A stretch of 64,000 nucleotides of DNA from Rhodobacteraceae bacterium S2214 (GTDB lineage: Bacteria > Pseudomonadota > Alphaproteobacteria > Rhodobacterales > Rhodobacteraceae), in contig CP081161.1 in assembly GCA_025141675.1 (NCBI GenBank), positions 3,201,501 through 3,265,500 on the forward strand. The letters run 5' to 3'. Under the pieces are notes generated by a model. It saw only the letters and a program-made list of their open reading frames with translations, was not told the DNA's origin and did not search any database. Below, piece after piece: positions 35,632 through 45,993 of the stretch; position 1 is the first letter of the stretch, and the number at the start of each line of letters is the position of its first letter. The position numbers were made by a program, and so were the translations under genes.

Positions 35632-37524
35632 ATGTCGTACAAGAGCGTTTATGCCGCAGCAAAAGCGGATCCTGATGGGTTTTGGCTGGAACAGGCGAAG
35701 GCCATTGATTGGGTCACACCGCCAACAAAGGCGCTGAACGACAGTAAGGCCCCACTTTACGAATGGTTCACCGATGCAGAGGTTAACGCGTGCTACAACG
35801 CCGTTGATCGTCACGTCGAAAACGGGCGCGCGGATCAGGCTGCGATTATCTACGACAGCCCGATCACGGGATCAAAGGACACGATCACCTTCGCGCAGTT
35901 GAAGGATAAAGTGGCGGGCTTGGCCGGTGCGATGCGCGACAAAGGCATCACAAAAGGCGACCGCGTTATTATCTACATGCCAATGGTGCCCGAAGCGTTG
36001 GTCGCGATGCTGGCCTGTGCGCGGATCGGGGCGGTGCATTCTGTTGTGTTCGGCGGGTTCGCCGCCAACGAACTGGCCGTCCGCATTGATGACGCCACCC
36101 CCAAAGCCATACTGGCCGCCTCTTGTGGGGTCGAACCCGGGCGCGTCGTTGAATATAAGCCGTTGTTAGATAACGCAATTGAGCTTGCGGAACACAAGAT
36201 AGACTTCACCATCATTCTCCAACGTGACGAACAGCGGTGCGATATGATCGCAGGGCGCGATTTCGATTGGAACGACGTTCAAGACGGCGTCGCACCGGCG
36301 GATTGCGTGACCGTTTCGGGTGATCATCCTGCCTATATCCTTTACACATCCGGCACGACTGGTCAGCCCAAAGGCGTAGTGCGCCCGACGGCGGGTCATC
36401 TGGTCGCGCTGAATTGGACGATGAAAAACATCTATGACGTTGATCCCGGCGATGTGTTCTGGGCCGCGTCTGATGTGGGTTGGGTCGTTGGGCACAGCTA
36501 TATTTGTTACGGCCCGCTGATCCACGGAAACACAACTGTTGTATTTGAGGGCAAGCCTATTGGCACGCCGGACGCAGGCACATTCTGGCGGGTTATCTCC
36601 GAACATAACGTGCGGTCCTTCTTCACCGCCCCTACTGCGTTTCGTGCGATCAAGCGCGATGACCCGACAGGTGCATTGATCAAGAACTACGATATCTCCT
36701 GTCTTCGTGCCCTGTACCTTGCGGGCGAACGCGCTGATCCAGACACGATCGAATGGGCGCAAAACGTCATGGGCGTGCCTGTTTATGACCATTGGTGGCA
36801 GACCGAAATCGGCTATCCTGCGGTTTGTAATCCAGCCGGTATTGAACCGATGCCTGTCAAAATCGGGTCCCCAAGCGTCGCCTTGCCCGGTTTCGACATT
36901 CAGATTTTGACTGATGAGGGCGAACCAATGGCCGCAGGCGAACTGGGTGCCATCGCCATCAAGCTGCCTTTGCCACCCGGAACTTTGCCGACGCTTTGGA
37001 ACGCCGAAGAACGGTTCCTTAAGAGCTATCTCAACACGTTTCCTGGTTATTATGAGACCGGCGATGCAGGGATGATCGACGAAGACGGTTACCTCTACAT
37101 CATGGCGCGGACCGACGATGTGATTAACGTCGCGGGTCACCGGTTGAGCACGGGCGCTATGGAAGAAGTATTAGCGGGTCACCCCGATGTTGCAGAATGC
37201 GCCGTAATCGGCGTGACGGATCAGTTGAAAGGCCAGCTGCCGATGGGCTTTGTCTGCTTGAACAAGGGGTGCGAAACGCCCAACGAACAGATCATAGCCG
37301 ATTGCATTAAACGTGTGCGTGATACGATTGGTCCGGTTGCGGCATTCAAGCTTGTCGCTGTCGTCGACCGCCTGCCCAAAACACGCTCAGGTAAAATCCT
37401 GCGGGCGACGATGGTCAAAATCGCGGATTCCGAACCCTTCAAAATGCCTGCAACGATTGATGATCCCGCCATTCTGGACGAGATCAAAGCAGCGTTGCAG
37501 CCTATGGGTTACGCCGCAGACTGA
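35632..37524 (+). CDS. prpE: Propionyl-CoA synthetase (acetyl-CoA synthetase-like)
   Basis: The 630-residue AMP-forming ligase has the signature YTSGTTGQPKGVVRP, the conserved VFWAASDVGWVVGHSYI, the WWQTE motif of acetate/propionate enzymes, GDAGMIDEDGYLYIMAR with the hinge aspartate, and the catalytic, acetylatable lysine in PKTRSGKILRATM. Length and sequence match PrpE more than AcsA. It activates propionate for the methylcitrate or methylmalonyl-CoA routes. A GGAGGA ribosome site lies about 6 bp before the ATG. The 130-bp region upstream has a short GCAAC/GTTGC inverted repeat at 35597-35609. Confidence 0.92.
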   Translation: MSYKSVYAAAKADPDGFWLEQAKAIDWVTPPTKALNDSKAPLYEWFTDAEVNACYNAVDRHVENGRADQAAIIYDSPITGSKDTITFAQLKDKVAGLAGAMRDKGITKGDRVIIYMPMVPEALVAMLACARIGAVHSVVFGGFAANELAVRIDDATPKAILAASCGVEPGRVVEYKPLLDNAIELAEHKIDFTIILQRDEQRCDMIAGRDFDWNDVQDGVAPADCVTVSGDHPAYILYTSGTTGQPKGVVRPTAGHLVALNWTMKNIYDVDPGDVFWAASDVGWVVGHSYICYGPLIHGNTTVVFEGKPIGTPDAGTFWRVISEHNVRSFFTAPTAFRAIKRDDPTGALIKNYDISCLRALYLAGERADPDTIEWAQNVMGVPVYDHWWQTEIGYPAVCNPAGIEPMPVKIGSPSVALPGFDIQILTDEGEPMAAGELGAIAIKLPLPPGTLPTLWNAEERFLKSYLNTFPGYYETGDAGMIDEDGYLYIMARTDDVINVAGHRLSTGAMEEVLAGHPDVAECAVIGVTDQLKGQLPMGFVCLNKGCETPNEQIIADCIKRVRDTIGPVAAFKLVAVVDRLPKTRSGKILRATMVKIADSEPFKMPATIDDPAILDEIKAALQPMGYAAD

Positions 37525-37532
37525 CAATACAA

Positions 37533-37560
37533 TAGCCCCCCGCATTACGCGTGGGGGCTA
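37533..37560. terminator. Bidirectional stem-loop between prpE and the convergent small gene
   Basis: TAGCCCCC (37533-37540) and GGGGGCTA (37553-37560) pair perfectly, and the inner CGC/GCG can extend the stem. It sits between two convergent stop codons and includes the stop of the leftward gene. No strong U-run on either side. Confidence 0.7.
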
Positions 37561-37908
37561 GATCAGCGCCATACGTTCCGCCCTTTCCGGATCCGGAAAC
37601 GGGCGGTACAGCGCCATATCGGCAACCCCGACCATTTGATGAACCGTTGTATATAGGCGTTCCGTTTGTTCATCATGGGTGCCGGTAAATCGGAATGCCT
37701 GATCAAGCTGCGTCATGTTCTCAACTTCAATCTCAAGTTGGAAGTCACGGGCCACCGGCGCGCCAAAGCCCAATTTGCGCCGACACAATCGCCATGTCTG
37801 TATTACCCCGCTGTTTTGCAGGTGGGTCATCCATGCCTCGACCGCGGCGGCAAAAGCCACCGCTTTTGCATCATCCTTCAGATCGATCGAGCATTGATAA
37901 AGATTCAT
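37558..37908 (-). CDS. Small conserved protein of unknown function (DUF6614-like)
   Basis: This 116-residue soluble protein begins MNLYQCSIDLKDDAKAVAFA and has a ferredoxin-like alternation of strands and helices (WMTHLQNSGVIQTWRLCRRKLG, DFQLEIEVENMTQLDQAF, HQMVGVADMALYRPFPDPE). I believe it belongs to a Rhodobacterales family listed as DUF6614, but that assignment is from memory. The start at 37908 removes an N-terminal extension with no ribosome site. Its stop codon lies inside the terminator stem shared with prpE. Confidence 0.72.
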   Translation of the reverse strand: MNLYQCSIDLKDDAKAVAFAAAVEAWMTHLQNSGVIQTWRLCRRKLGFGAPVARDFQLEIEVENMTQLDQAFRFTGTHDEQTERLYTTVHQMVGVADMALYRPFPDPERAERMALI

Positions 37909-37962
37909 AGACTTGTCCTGCGCTGGGTTATGCACCCTACGCAGAACTTACCTTAAAAACCG

Positions 37963-38727
37963 TTAAGCGAACTGTTCGCGGATCAGACGTTCTTCTAACC
38001 CGTGGCCCGGATCGAACAAAATGCGGTGCTGCACGCTTGGATCAGACCTGATTTCAACGCTCACCACATCCTTCACCGACTTACCGTCGGCATCGGCCAT
38101 CACCGGACGCTTTGCACTGTCGATCACGTCAAAACGGACGACAGCACGCTTTGGCAATAACGCACCGCGCCAGCGCCGCGGTCGAAACGCAGCCATCGCC
38201 GTTAAGGCCAAAACGTCGGACCCGATTGGTAGAATTGGACCGTGAGCCGAATAGTTATAGGCGGTCGATCCAGCGGGCGTGGCGACCAATGCCCCATCGC
38301 ACACCAATTCCTTCATCCGCTCTTTACCGTCCACCGAAATCCGTAAACGCGCCGCTTGGGGCCCTGCCCGAAGCAATGAAACCTCGTTGATTGCCAATGC
38401 TTCGTGCATTTGCCCATCGACGGTCAGGGCGTTCATCACCAGCGGGTTGATGACCTCTTCTTCAGCCTCTTCAAGTCGGGTCCGCAAATCATCCGCGTGA
38501 AATTCATTCATCAAGAACCCGACAGTCCCACGGTTCATCCCGTAGACTGGCGCAGACAGTTTCTGGGTCGCATGCAGGGTCTGCAGCATAAAACCATCAC
38601 CACCCAAGGCCACGATGACGTCCGCTTCTTCCTGCGGCACATTGCCATGGGCCTGCGACAAGGCAGATAACGCCTGCTGGGCCAAAGGCACCGGACTGGC
38701 AACAAAAGCGATCTGACGACGCGGCAT
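37963..38727 (-). CDS. nadK: NAD kinase
   Basis: The 254-residue enzyme phosphorylates NAD to NADP. The GGDG motif is present in [16 protein letters not shown], followed by [10 protein letters not shown] and the [20 protein letters not shown] loop of the active site. The start at [12 protein letters not shown] fits the usual N-terminus and has AAGGA 10 bp upstream; two upstream in-frame ATGs are less likely. It is divergent from glyA. Confidence 0.95.
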   Translation of the reverse strand: MPRRQIAFVASPVPLAQQALSALSQAHGNVPQEEADVIVALGGDGFMLQTLHATQKLSAPVYGMNRGTVGFLMNEFHADDLRTRLEEAEEEVINPLVMNALTVDGQMHEALAINEVSLLRAGPQAARLRISVDGKERMKELVCDGALVATPAGSTAYNYSAHGPILPIGSDVLALTAMAAFRPRRWRGALLPKRAVVRFDVIDSAKRPVMADADGKSVKDVVSVEIRSDPSVQHRILFDPGHGLEERLIREQFA

Positions 38728-38790
38728 AGCACTGAATTCCTTAACAAGTCCTATAGACATCCCCTGATCAAAGACGAAACGCAAGCAACG

Positions 38791-38805
38791 GATCGGAAAC
38801 CGATC
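38791..38805. repeat. Short inverted repeat in the nadK-glyA intergenic region
   Basis: GATCGG and CCGATC flank AAA, making a perfect 6-bp-arm inverted repeat. A second, imperfect symmetric stretch (AACGATCATGGTCGTT, 38819-38834) follows. Both lie in the 176-bp divergent promoter region and may be regulatory; no known factor recognised. Confidence 0.35.
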
Positions 38806-38903
38806 ATGGCGGGCTCATAACGATCATGGTCGTTTTGATGCTTTTGACGAAGCCCATCCTGCGTTAAGACGCTGCCAAACGTCACCAAAGGGGATTTCCC
38901 GTC

Positions 38904-40199
38904 ATGAACGACACTGTCCGCGATACCGGCTTTTTCACCGAAACCATCGCCACACGCGACCCAGAATTGCACGCTGCCATGCAGTTGGAACTGAAGCGTC
39001 AACGCAAAGAAATCGAACTGATCGCGTCCGAGAACATCGTCTCCGCCGCCGTCATGGAAGCCCAAGGCAGTGTCCTGACCAACAAATACGCCGAAGGCTA
39101 CCCTGGCCGTCGTTACTACGGTGGTTGCCAGCATGTTGACGTGGCCGAAAACCTTGCCATTGATCGCGCTAAGCAATTGTTTGGATGCGACTTTGTGAAC
39201 GTCCAGCCGAACTCTGGCTCACAGGCAAACCAAGGTGTGTTTCAGGCCCTGATCAAGCCGGGCGATACCATTTTGGGCATGTCTTTGGACGCTGGTGGTC
39301 ACCTGACCCACGGTGCAAAACCGAACCAATCCGGTAAAATTTACAACGCGATTCAATACGGCGTCCGCAAGCAGGACAGCCTGCTGGATTACGACGAAGT
39401 CCAAGAATTGGCGACTGAACACCAGCCAAAACTGATCATCGCGGGCGGCTCTGCGATCCCACGGATCATCGATTTCAAGCGCATGCGCGAGATTGCCGAT
39501 TCTGTTGGGGCATATTTGTTGGTCGACATGGCGCACTTTGCAGGTCTCGTCGCGGCAGGCATCTACCCGTCGCCGTTCCCTTACGCGCACGTTGCCACCA
39601 CAACAACGCACAAAACCCTGCGCGGTCCACGCGGCGGCATGATCTGCACCAACGACGAAGCGCTGGCGAAAAAGTTCAACTCTGCCATCTTCCCCGGCAT
39701 TCAAGGCGGCCCGCTGATGCACGTCATCGCTGGTAAAGCTGTGGCTTTCGGCGAAGCACTGCGCCCTGAATTCAAGTCCTACCAAGAACAGGTTGTGAAG
39801 AACGCGCAAGCGTTGGCAGATCAGTTGATGAAGGGTGGCTTGGACATCGTATCCGGCGGTACAGACAGCCACCTGATGTTGGTCGACCTGCGCCCGAAAG
39901 GCGTGAAGGGCAACACAACAGAGGTTGCATTGGGCAACGCCCATATCACCTGCAACAAAAACGGCATCCCGTTTGACCCTGAAAAGCCGATGGTCACATC
40001 CGGTATTCGCCTTGGGTCCCCTGCAGGTACGACTCGCGGATTCACTGAAATCGAATTCCGTCAAATCGCAGATTGGATCGTCGAAGTTGTCGATGGCCTT
40101 GCCGCCAACGGCCCAGATGGCAACGGCGAAGTCGAAGCCAAGGTACGCGCCGAAGTTGAAGCGCTTTGCGATCAGTTCCCGATCTATCCGGAACTTTAA
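38904..40199 (+). CDS. glyA: Serine hydroxymethyltransferase
   Basis: The 431-residue PLP enzyme interconverts serine and glycine with tetrahydrofolate and supplies one-carbon units. The PLP lysine motif [19 protein letters not shown] is present, together with [22 protein letters not shown] and [16 protein letters not shown]. Length fits. AAGGGG is about 14 bp before the ATG. A strong stem-loop follows the stop. Confidence 0.97.
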   Translation: MNDTVRDTGFFTETIATRDPELHAAMQLELKRQRKEIELIASENIVSAAVMEAQGSVLTNKYAEGYPGRRYYGGCQHVDVAENLAIDRAKQLFGCDFVNVQPNSGSQANQGVFQALIKPGDTILGMSLDAGGHLTHGAKPNQSGKIYNAIQYGVRKQDSLLDYDEVQELATEHQPKLIIAGGSAIPRIIDFKRMREIADSVGAYLLVDMAHFAGLVAAGIYPSPFPYAHVATTTTHKTLRGPRGGMICTNDEALAKKFNSAIFPGIQGGPLMHVIAGKAVAFGEALRPEFKSYQEQVVKNAQALADQLMKGGLDIVSGGTDSHLMLVDLRPKGVKGNTTEVALGNAHITCNKNGIPFDPEKPMVTSGIRLGSPAGTTRGFTEIEFRQIADWIVEVVDGLAANGPDGNGEVEAKVRAEVEALCDQFPIYPEL

Positions 40200-40207
40200 A
40201 AACAGAC

Positions 40208-40236
40208 GCCTTTCCCGATATTTGATCGGGAAAGGC
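40208..40236 (+). terminator. Terminator stem-loop after glyA
   Basis: GCCTTTCCCGAT (40208-40219) and ATCGGGAAAGGC (40225-40236) form a perfect 12-bp stem with loop ATTTG, starting 8 bp after the glyA stop. No clear U-run, but the stem is strong. Confidence 0.8.
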
Positions 40237-40284
40237 ATCGCACGCAGGTCTTAACAAAAGACATACACCGTGCCACAAAACCGC

Positions 40285-41103
40285 ATGACTGATATTGCGC
40301 CGCTCACGACGTTTCGTGGCTTTTTCCAACTCCTGATCCACTTTACGCTGAAACAGGCCTCAGCCTGCATATTTGGAATCTGTCTGCTGATCGCAATGAT
40401 CGGAACGCGTATGATCTGGCAGGATGATTGGGGCTTCGCGCGGTATGACTGCTTGCTACTCATTGCTATTGCGCTGCAAATCATCTTCCTGAAAACCGGT
40501 ATTGAAAGCATGGAAGAGGCACGGGTCATCCTGCTGTTTCATATCACCGGTACGGCTATGGAGATTTTTAAAGTCTATGCAGGATCATGGGCTTACCCCG
40601 ATCCCAGCCTCATCCGCATCTACGACGTTCCGCTGTTTTCGGGGTTCATGTATGCCGCCGTAGGCAGCTACATGGCGCGGGTCGTGCGGCTGTTCGATAT
40701 GGAAATGACGCCCTTCCCGCCCGCATGGATGCACTTCGGTCTTGCCGCTCTGGTCTACGTCAATTTCTTCAGTCACCACTTCATCATCGACATCCGCTAC
40801 GCGCTATTCGCCGCGACCATCCTGATCTACGGGCGGACGCAAATCTGGTTCCGGGTCAGACGCCGCTGGATGTGGATGCCTTTGCCGCTGGCCGCGTTCC
40901 TGTCCAGCTTCTTTCTATGGATCGCAGAGAACATCGGAACAGCGACTGGCACGTGGCTTTACACCGGACAATCGGCATTCGAAATGGTGCGGTTTGCGAA
41001 AATGGGGGCGTGGTATTTACTGCTTTACGTGTCTTTCGCAACGGTCACATTAGTGGTGCGGGTAACACCTGAACCGGGGCAGGAAAAGCGTCCATTAGGC
41101 TAG
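40285..41103 (+). CDS. DUF817 family membrane protein
   Basis: This 272-residue protein has about seven or eight hydrophobic helices and the DUF817 pattern GTAMEIFKVYAGSWAYPDPS followed by VPLFSGFMYAAVGSYMARVVRLF. Family function is not established to my knowledge. A GTG five codons upstream (40270) is an alternative start; neither has a clear ribosome site. Its stop codon overlaps by 4 bp with the stop of the convergent small gene. Confidence 0.82.
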   Translation: MTDIAPLTTFRGFFQLLIHFTLKQASACIFGICLLIAMIGTRMIWQDDWGFARYDCLLLIAIALQIIFLKTGIESMEEARVILLFHITGTAMEIFKVYAGSWAYPDPSLIRIYDVPLFSGFMYAAVGSYMARVVRLFDMEMTPFPPAWMHFGLAALVYVNFFSHHFIIDIRYALFAATILIYGRTQIWFRVRRRWMWMPLPLAAFLSSFFLWIAENIGTATGTWLYTGQSAFEMVRFAKMGAWYLLLYVSFATVTLVVRVTPEPGQEKRPLG

Positions 41104-41471
41104 ATGAGCCCGCGCTGCACCATCACGTAAATCACTGCAATAAAAGTGATAATTAGAACGGCAGAGACTGCGCCAAGCATATTCAGCAACCGCCCTTTGA
41201 AACGATCGCGTGGTTCAATTGTCTTGAGATACGTGATGACTTTCGCCGCAGATTTACTGATCTGGTTTTGATCAACCATACGGGCCAATTTGGGGTTTTC
41301 GATCAGGGTGAGCGCATCCGCGACGCTGCGCGCGTCACGACGAATGCGGCGGGGCAAACGACGGCCCGCTTTGCGGATTTGCGCGTCGAGCGTACGACCA
41401 CGGGCACGAAGACGCGAATCGAGCAGCGCACGCATTTCATCCACTTGATTTTGAAGCATTTCTTCGGCCAT
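41100..41471 (-). CDS. Small single-TM protein of unknown function
   Basis: The 123-residue protein has a basic, Arg-rich cytoplasmic part (SRLRARGRTLDAQIRKAGRR) with coiled-coil character at its start and one C-terminal transmembrane helix (MLGAVSAVLIITFIAVIYVMV), so it is tail-anchored. No homologue recognised. It is divergent from the alpha/beta hydrolase gene with about 50 bp between them. Confidence 0.72.
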   Translation of the reverse strand: MAEEMLQNQVDEMRALLDSRLRARGRTLDAQIRKAGRRLPRRIRRDARSVADALTLIENPKLARMVDQNQISKSAAKVITYLKTIEPRDRFKGRLLNMLGAVSAVLIITFIAVIYVMVQRGLI

Positions 41472-41520
41472 TGTGGCAATATAAATGCTAGGCCTTTGGG
41501 GTCAACGCGAGAGAGGCACA

Positions 41521-42264
41521 ATGCTGAATACCATCATTCATGGCGAACAAACTGACAAACCGACTTTGCTGATCGCGCATGGCCTTTTCGGGTCCGCGCG
41601 GAATTGGGGGGTGCTGGCGAAACGGCTGTCGGCGGACCGTCAGGTCGTCGCCGTGGACATGCGCAATCATGGCGCAAGCCCTTGGTTTGAAACGCATTCT
41701 TATGCAGATATGGCGGCTGATTTGGTTGATGTTGTGGACGCGCCGGTGGACCTTTTGGGGCATTCGATGGGGGGGAAGGCCGCAATGGTGATGGCGTTGG
41801 CGTATCCGTCAAAGATCAACAAATTGATCGTCGCAGACATCGCGCCTGTCACCTACAACCACACGCAAATGGGGCCGTTACAGGCGATGCGGGACGTCGA
41901 TATGACGACCGTAAACTCAAGGGCGGACGCGAAAGCGCAGTTGAACTATCTTGATCCGGGTGTGGATGATTTTCTACTGCAATCCTTTGATCTGAAAGAG
42001 AAACGTTGGAAATTGAACCTTGACGTTTTGGCGGCTGAGATGCCCAAGATCATCGGTTTCCCGCCTGTGGATGGGACGTTTGACGGGCCGACGCTGTTCC
42101 TATCCGGTGCCGAATCTGACTACGTCAAACCGGACTACCGCCCCACGATCAAACAGCATTTTCCAGCCGCCAAGTTCGCGAAAATTCCGGGGGCGGGGCA
42201 TTGGCTGCACGCGGAAAAACCGCGTGAATTCGAAGCGTCAATTTCGGCGTTTTTGGACATGTGA
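41521..42264 (+). CDS. Alpha/beta hydrolase (YbfF-like esterase)
   Basis: The 247-residue hydrolase has the oxyanion region LLIAHGLFGSARNW, the nucleophile elbow LLGHSMGGKAAMVMA with serine at about residue 90, and the catalytic histidine in IPGAGHWLHAEKP. The pattern resembles acyl-CoA esterase YbfF. GAGAGG precedes the ATG at 41521, which rules out the longer frame. Substrate unknown; probably a housekeeping esterase. Confidence 0.88.
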   Translation: MLNTIIHGEQTDKPTLLIAHGLFGSARNWGVLAKRLSADRQVVAVDMRNHGASPWFETHSYADMAADLVDVVDAPVDLLGHSMGGKAAMVMALAYPSKINKLIVADIAPVTYNHTQMGPLQAMRDVDMTTVNSRADAKAQLNYLDPGVDDFLLQSFDLKEKRWKLNLDVLAAEMPKIIGFPPVDGTFDGPTLFLSGAESDYVKPDYRPTIKQHFPAAKFAKIPGAGHWLHAEKPREFEASISAFLDM

Positions 42265-42269
42265 TTTGC

Positions 42270-42297
42270 GTGCACAAGGCGTGCACAACCCGTGCAC
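42270..42297. promoter_or_regulatory. Three GTGCAC sites at 11-bp spacing upstream of the BrnA-like gene
   Basis: The palindromic hexamer GTGCAC occurs at 42270-42275, 42281-42286 and 42292-42297, exactly 11 bp apart, so all face the same side of the helix. They begin 5 bp after the upstream stop codon and end 72 bp before the BrnA-like start. Such phased short palindromes are typical operators of ribbon-helix-helix repressors. Confidence 0.65.
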
Positions 42298-42369
42298 CGC
42301 GCGGTCGGGTCGCGGACGGGTAACATCTGCACCGCATAAACGGGGTTTTCCACGATAAGGACCCCAGCC

Positions 42370-42780
42370 ATGCCGCCCAAGAAAATGACCGCCACCGACC
42401 AGAAACGATATGCCGAAATGGTGCAGGTCGCGTCGGAAACGCTGTGGGATTTCCGGCACCCTGATTTCGTGAAATCGATCCTGCCGCGCGAATGGTCGGA
42501 CATCCCGCTGGACGCAGTGCCGGAAAAGGTGCGGATCACGCTGCGGGTGGATACGGACGTGGCCAAGTTTTTCCGCAAGCTGGGGCGCGGGGTCTATCAG
42601 GACCGGATGAACACGGTGCTGCGAACGTTCATGCTGGCGCGGCTGACAGAGGTGCTGGGGACCGACGAAGGGTTCATGCTGGCCGAGACGGATGAGCTGG
42701 GGAAGCTGTACCTGTCACAGGAAGCGGATTTGCTGGCAGAGGTGGAGAAGCTGCGGCGGAAACGGATGGGGATTGGGTGA
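42370..42780 (+). CDS. Orphan BrnA-like (DUF4415) ribbon-helix-helix protein
   Basis: This 136-residue protein has a C-terminal-half ribbon-helix-helix motif, VRITLRVDTDVAKFFRKLG followed by QDRMNTVLRTFMLARL, as in BrnA antitoxins and DUF4415 proteins. Classical BrnA neutralises the RNase toxin BrnT encoded just upstream; here the upstream gene is an esterase and no BrnT-like frame is visible on either side. It may be a stand-alone repressor or the remnant of a toxin-antitoxin pair. AAGGA precedes the ATG. The gene is noticeably GC-rich compared with its right-hand neighbour. Confidence 0.82.
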   Translation: MPPKKMTATDQKRYAEMVQVASETLWDFRHPDFVKSILPREWSDIPLDAVPEKVRITLRVDTDVAKFFRKLGRGVYQDRMNTVLRTFMLARLTEVLGTDEGFMLAETDELGKLYLSQEADLLAEVEKLRRKRMGIG

Positions 42781-42826
42781 GGCTAGAGATAAAATCCAAG
42801 CTGTTTCACCTCAATACCTACCAACT

Positions 42827-44116
42827 CTACTTTCGTTCCAACAATTTTGACATCAGTCCAGCAACACCAATTTCAGGACCGCCATCATCCTTTATTATTC
42901 CATCCTGAGTCGGGCGGAACAGGGAACCAAGAACAACGGCTTCATGCTCCGTAGAAACATCTCCCCCTTTAAGTAGCGAAAGATACGTTTCAGCAAACGC
43001 TCGGCGCTCGCGCGCATCCAAAGCTAGATGCCTCTCGCTCAAGAAAACCTTCATTTCCAATCTCAAATACCAAAGCCAAACAGTTGAAAGAAGCAAGATT
43101 GCGGAAAGCAGAAGGGGTCCTTTCGCGGAAATTCTGGAGCATGTCTCCTCAAATCCGACAACACAGGTGTCCGGTACAAATGATGCAGCAACATAATCGC
43201 CTCCAAGCAGCGCAAGAATACCAGAGAATGCGAGTAGAAAAAAAGCAGCAATTCCAAATCTCCTCCACGCAGATTCAGAATTTCGGCTATGTTCGGACTG
43301 TCGTTCTGCCCATAGTTCTACAGGTCTTCGTATCCTCATATCAAAGTTAAATGCGGCAACTAACGCTTGATACTCGTCGTTTCGCTTCTTTGATGCTGCT
43401 CGTTCAGTGCGCATCAGTTCGCTATAGCTAGCCAATATGCGCTTGTGTATTGAGCGAAAATCATCAGTTAATTCATCTCGGATTTGTGTAGCTTCGCTTT
43501 GAGTTGCATGCACGAACTTCTTCATCTCTTCGACTTTTTGAACGACCTCTTCGGAGAGGATTTCAATTACGTCGAGGTCTTGCTCTGTCTTGTGCAGTTC
43601 CACTGCACCGTTCTCAAGCTCCAGTGAACGTGCAACGGTATACGCCGCGTCAGCCGAACCGAGAAATGCGCCTTGGTCAACATTTTGGTTTACAACCACC
43701 CCTGACGGGAAGGCACTATTAAGAATATGCCCAATCAGCAGCTTATAAAGCTCTTGATACTGCCCCGTCTGGTAAAAGTGATTTGCAAGAACACCAAATC
43801 GAGACTTTGAGTTTGGAGGAATATCAGGATCCCCTTCTACGTCGCTCGAGAATTCATGGAATGAAACCGCGAACGCTCGGCCATCGATGTCTCTTAACCG
43901 ACTAAGGTATTTCCCCCACCCGCCGATTACAGAGGATATTTTCCCTCTGTATTGTGCCGCGATACTCGATCTCGAAGGCGGGTAAAATCTCACATCCAAG
44001 GAGTCTTCGAACGTCGTCCAGAAACGATGTTCAGTCTCAATTCTTGCAAGCAATTCAGAATACGTCGACGCTTCAATGCTCTCAAACGGTATCTGAATCT
44101 CAAAGTCTTTACCCAT
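42827..44116 (-). CDS. Two-TM coiled-coil protein of unknown function (DUF6161-like), probably acquired
   Basis: The 429-residue protein has a soluble N-terminal region, a long helical coiled-coil-prone part (about 170-260, rich in E/K/R/Q), two transmembrane helices (about 288-313 and 333-352) separated by a short loop with two cysteines, and a C-terminal cytoplasmic segment containing [24 protein letters not shown] text at 355-372. The C-terminal pattern reminds me of DUF6161, an assignment from memory. Its DNA is visibly AT-richer than the surroundings and uses codons rare in neighbouring genes, suggesting transfer. Its start lies within the last codons of lepA (8-bp overlap). Confidence 0.75.
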   Translation of the reverse strand: MGKDFEIQIPFESIEASTYSELLARIETEHRFWTTFEDSLDVRFYPPSRSSIAAQYRGKISSVIGGWGKYLSRLRDIDGRAFAVSFHEFSSDVEGDPDIPPNSKSRFGVLANHFYQTGQYQELYKLLIGHILNSAFPSGVVVNQNVDQGAFLGSADAAYTVARSLELENGAVELHKTEQDLDVIEILSEEVVQKVEEMKKFVHATQSEATQIRDELTDDFRSIHKRILASYSELMRTERAASKKRNDEYQALVAAFNFDMRIRRPVELWAERQSEHSRNSESAWRRFGIAAFFLLAFSGILALLGGDYVAASFVPDTCVVGFEETCSRISAKGPLLLSAILLLSTVWLWYLRLEMKVFLSERHLALDARERRAFAETYLSLLKGGDVSTEHEAVVLGSLFRPTQDGIIKDDGGPEIGVAGLMSKLLERK

Positions 44117-45908
44117 CCATCTTCAACGCCGAGATGAACGCCTCCTGCGGGATGTCGACTTTACCGAATTGCCGCATCTTTTTCTTACCGGCCTTCTGTT
44201 TATCCAACAGTTTGCGTTTACGCGATGCGTCGCCGCCGTAGCATTTGGCCGTCACGTCTTTGCGCAGCGCCGATAGGGTTTCGCGGGCGATGACTTTGCC
44301 GCCGATGGCCGCTTGGATCGGGATTTTGAACATGTGCCGCGGAATCAGGTCTTTGAGTTTCTCGACCATGGCCCGCCCGCGCTGTTCCGCACGGTCGCGG
44401 TGCACCATCATGGACAGCGCATCGACCGGTTCGTCGTTGACCAGAACGGACATTTTCACAAGGTTATCAGTCTCGTACCCGGTGAGCACATAATCGAAGG
44501 ACGCGTAACCTTTTGTTACCGATTTCAGCCGATCATAGAAGTCGAACACAACTTCATTGAGGGGCAGATCATAGACAACCATCGCACGCGACCCCGCGTA
44601 GGTCAGGTCCTGTTGGATGCCGCGCCGGTCTTGGCAGAGTTTCAGCACATCCCCGAGGTAGTCGTCGGGCACGAGGATCGTCGCCTTGATCCGCGGTTCT
44701 TCGAGGTGATCGACTGTGGTGACGTCTGGCATATCAGCCGGATTGTGCAGATCGATCTGCGTCCCGTCCTTCATGTAGACGTGGTAGACAACTGACGGCG
44801 CGGTTGTGATCAGTTCGATGTCGTATTCACGCTCGATCCGGTCACGGATCACTTCGAGGTGCAGAAGCCCAAGGAAACCACAGCGGAAACCGAAGCCAAG
44901 TGCGGCGGACGTTTCCATCTCAAACGAGAATGACGCGTCGTTGAGCGCGAGTTTGTCGATGGCGTCGCGCAGGTCTTCGAACTGGCTGCTGTCCACGGGG
45001 AACAGGCCACAGAACACGACAGGCTGCGCTGGTTGGAAGCCGGGCAGCGGCGTTTCGGTGCCTTTGCGTTCGGACGTGATGGTGTCACCCACCCGCGTAT
45101 CACGCACCTGTTTGATGGACGCCGTGATAAAGCCGATTTCGCCGGGACCAAGCGTGTCAACGTTCTGCATTTCAGGCCGGAACACGCCGATGCGGTCGAT
45201 CTGGTGCAGGGTGTCGTTGGACATGAAGCGGACTTTGTCGTTTTTCTTCATGCTGCCGTCGATGACGCGGACCAGAACGATCACGCCGAGGTAGCTGTCG
45301 TACCATGAATCGACGAGCATCGCCTTGAGCGGCGCATCTGGATCGCCTTTCGGCGCGGGCAGCTTTTGAACGATGGCTTCCAGCGTTTCGCGAATGCCGA
45401 CGCCGGTCTTGGCGGAAACTTGGATCGCCTCTGATGCGTCCAATCCGATGACGTCTTCGATTTGCGTCGCCACCTTTTCGCATTCGGACGCCGGCAGGTC
45501 GATTTTGTTTAGGACGGGGACGATTTCATGATCCGCATCAAGGGCATGGTAGACGTTGGCCAGCGTCTGTGCTTCGACCCCTTGGGTGCTGTCCACGACC
45601 AGCAGCGACCCCTCAACCGCGCGCATGGACCGTGATACTTCATAGGCGAAATCGACGTGGCCGGGGGTGTCGATCAGGTTCAGCACATAGTCCTGCCCGT
45701 CGTCCGCCGTGTAGTCGATGCGCACTGTGTTCGCCTTGATCGTAATGCCGCGTTCGCGTTCGATATCCATGCTGTCGAGCAGCTGGGCCTTCATATCGCG
45801 GGCAGCCACCGTGTTCGTCTCTTGGATGAGACGGTCAGCAAGCGTGGATTTGCCGTGGTCGATGTGGGCAACAATTGAGAAATTGCGGATATTTTTCAGG
45901 TCAGTCAT
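44109..45908 (-). CDS. lepA: Elongation factor 4 (LepA), translational GTPase
   Basis: The 599-residue protein has all GTPase motifs: [10 protein letters not shown] (G1), the RGITIK element (G2), DTPGHVDF (G3) and NKIDLP (G4), followed by the EF-G-like domains and the LepA-specific C-terminus ending [13 protein letters not shown]4 acts on stalled or mistranslocated ribosomes. Length is exactly typical. The following gene begins inside its final codons, which does not alter the LepA product. Confidence 0.97.
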   Translation of the reverse strand: MTDLKNIRNFSIVAHIDHGKSTLADRLIQETNTVAARDMKAQLLDSMDIERERGITIKANTVRIDYTADDGQDYVLNLIDTPGHVDFAYEVSRSMRAVEGSLLVVDSTQGVEAQTLANVYHALDADHEIVPVLNKIDLPASECEKVATQIEDVIGLDASEAIQVSAKTGVGIRETLEAIVQKLPAPKGDPDAPLKAMLVDSWYDSYLGVIVLVRVIDGSMKKNDKVRFMSNDTLHQIDRIGVFRPEMQNVDTLGPGEIGFITASIKQVRDTRVGDTITSERKGTETPLPGFQPAQPVVFCGLFPVDSSQFEDLRDAIDKLALNDASFSFEMETSAALGFGFRCGFLGLLHLEVIRDRIEREYDIELITTAPSVVYHVYMKDGTQIDLHNPADMPDVTTVDHLEEPRIKATILVPDDYLGDVLKLCQDRRGIQQDLTYAGSRAMVVYDLPLNEVVFDFYDRLKSVTKGYASFDYVLTGYETDNLVKMSVLVNDEPVDALSMMVHRDRAEQRGRAMVEKLKDLIPRHMFKIPIQAAIGGKVIARETLSALRKDVTAKCYGGDASRKRKLLDKQKAGKKKMRQFGKVDIPQEAFISALKMDG

Positions 45909-45993
45909 GGAGCGTCAGGCCTATCAAAGAGGGGTGGTTTTCCATGGCCTGTGATGGGGGAATTTGCAAGGGGGGATAAATGCGCTTCAGCCC

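Noticed and set aside
42370..44116. Toxin-antitoxin pair formed by the BrnA-like gene and the adjacent membrane-protein gene
   Set aside because: The two genes are convergent, the second is not BrnT-like and has a different composition; no pairing is supported.
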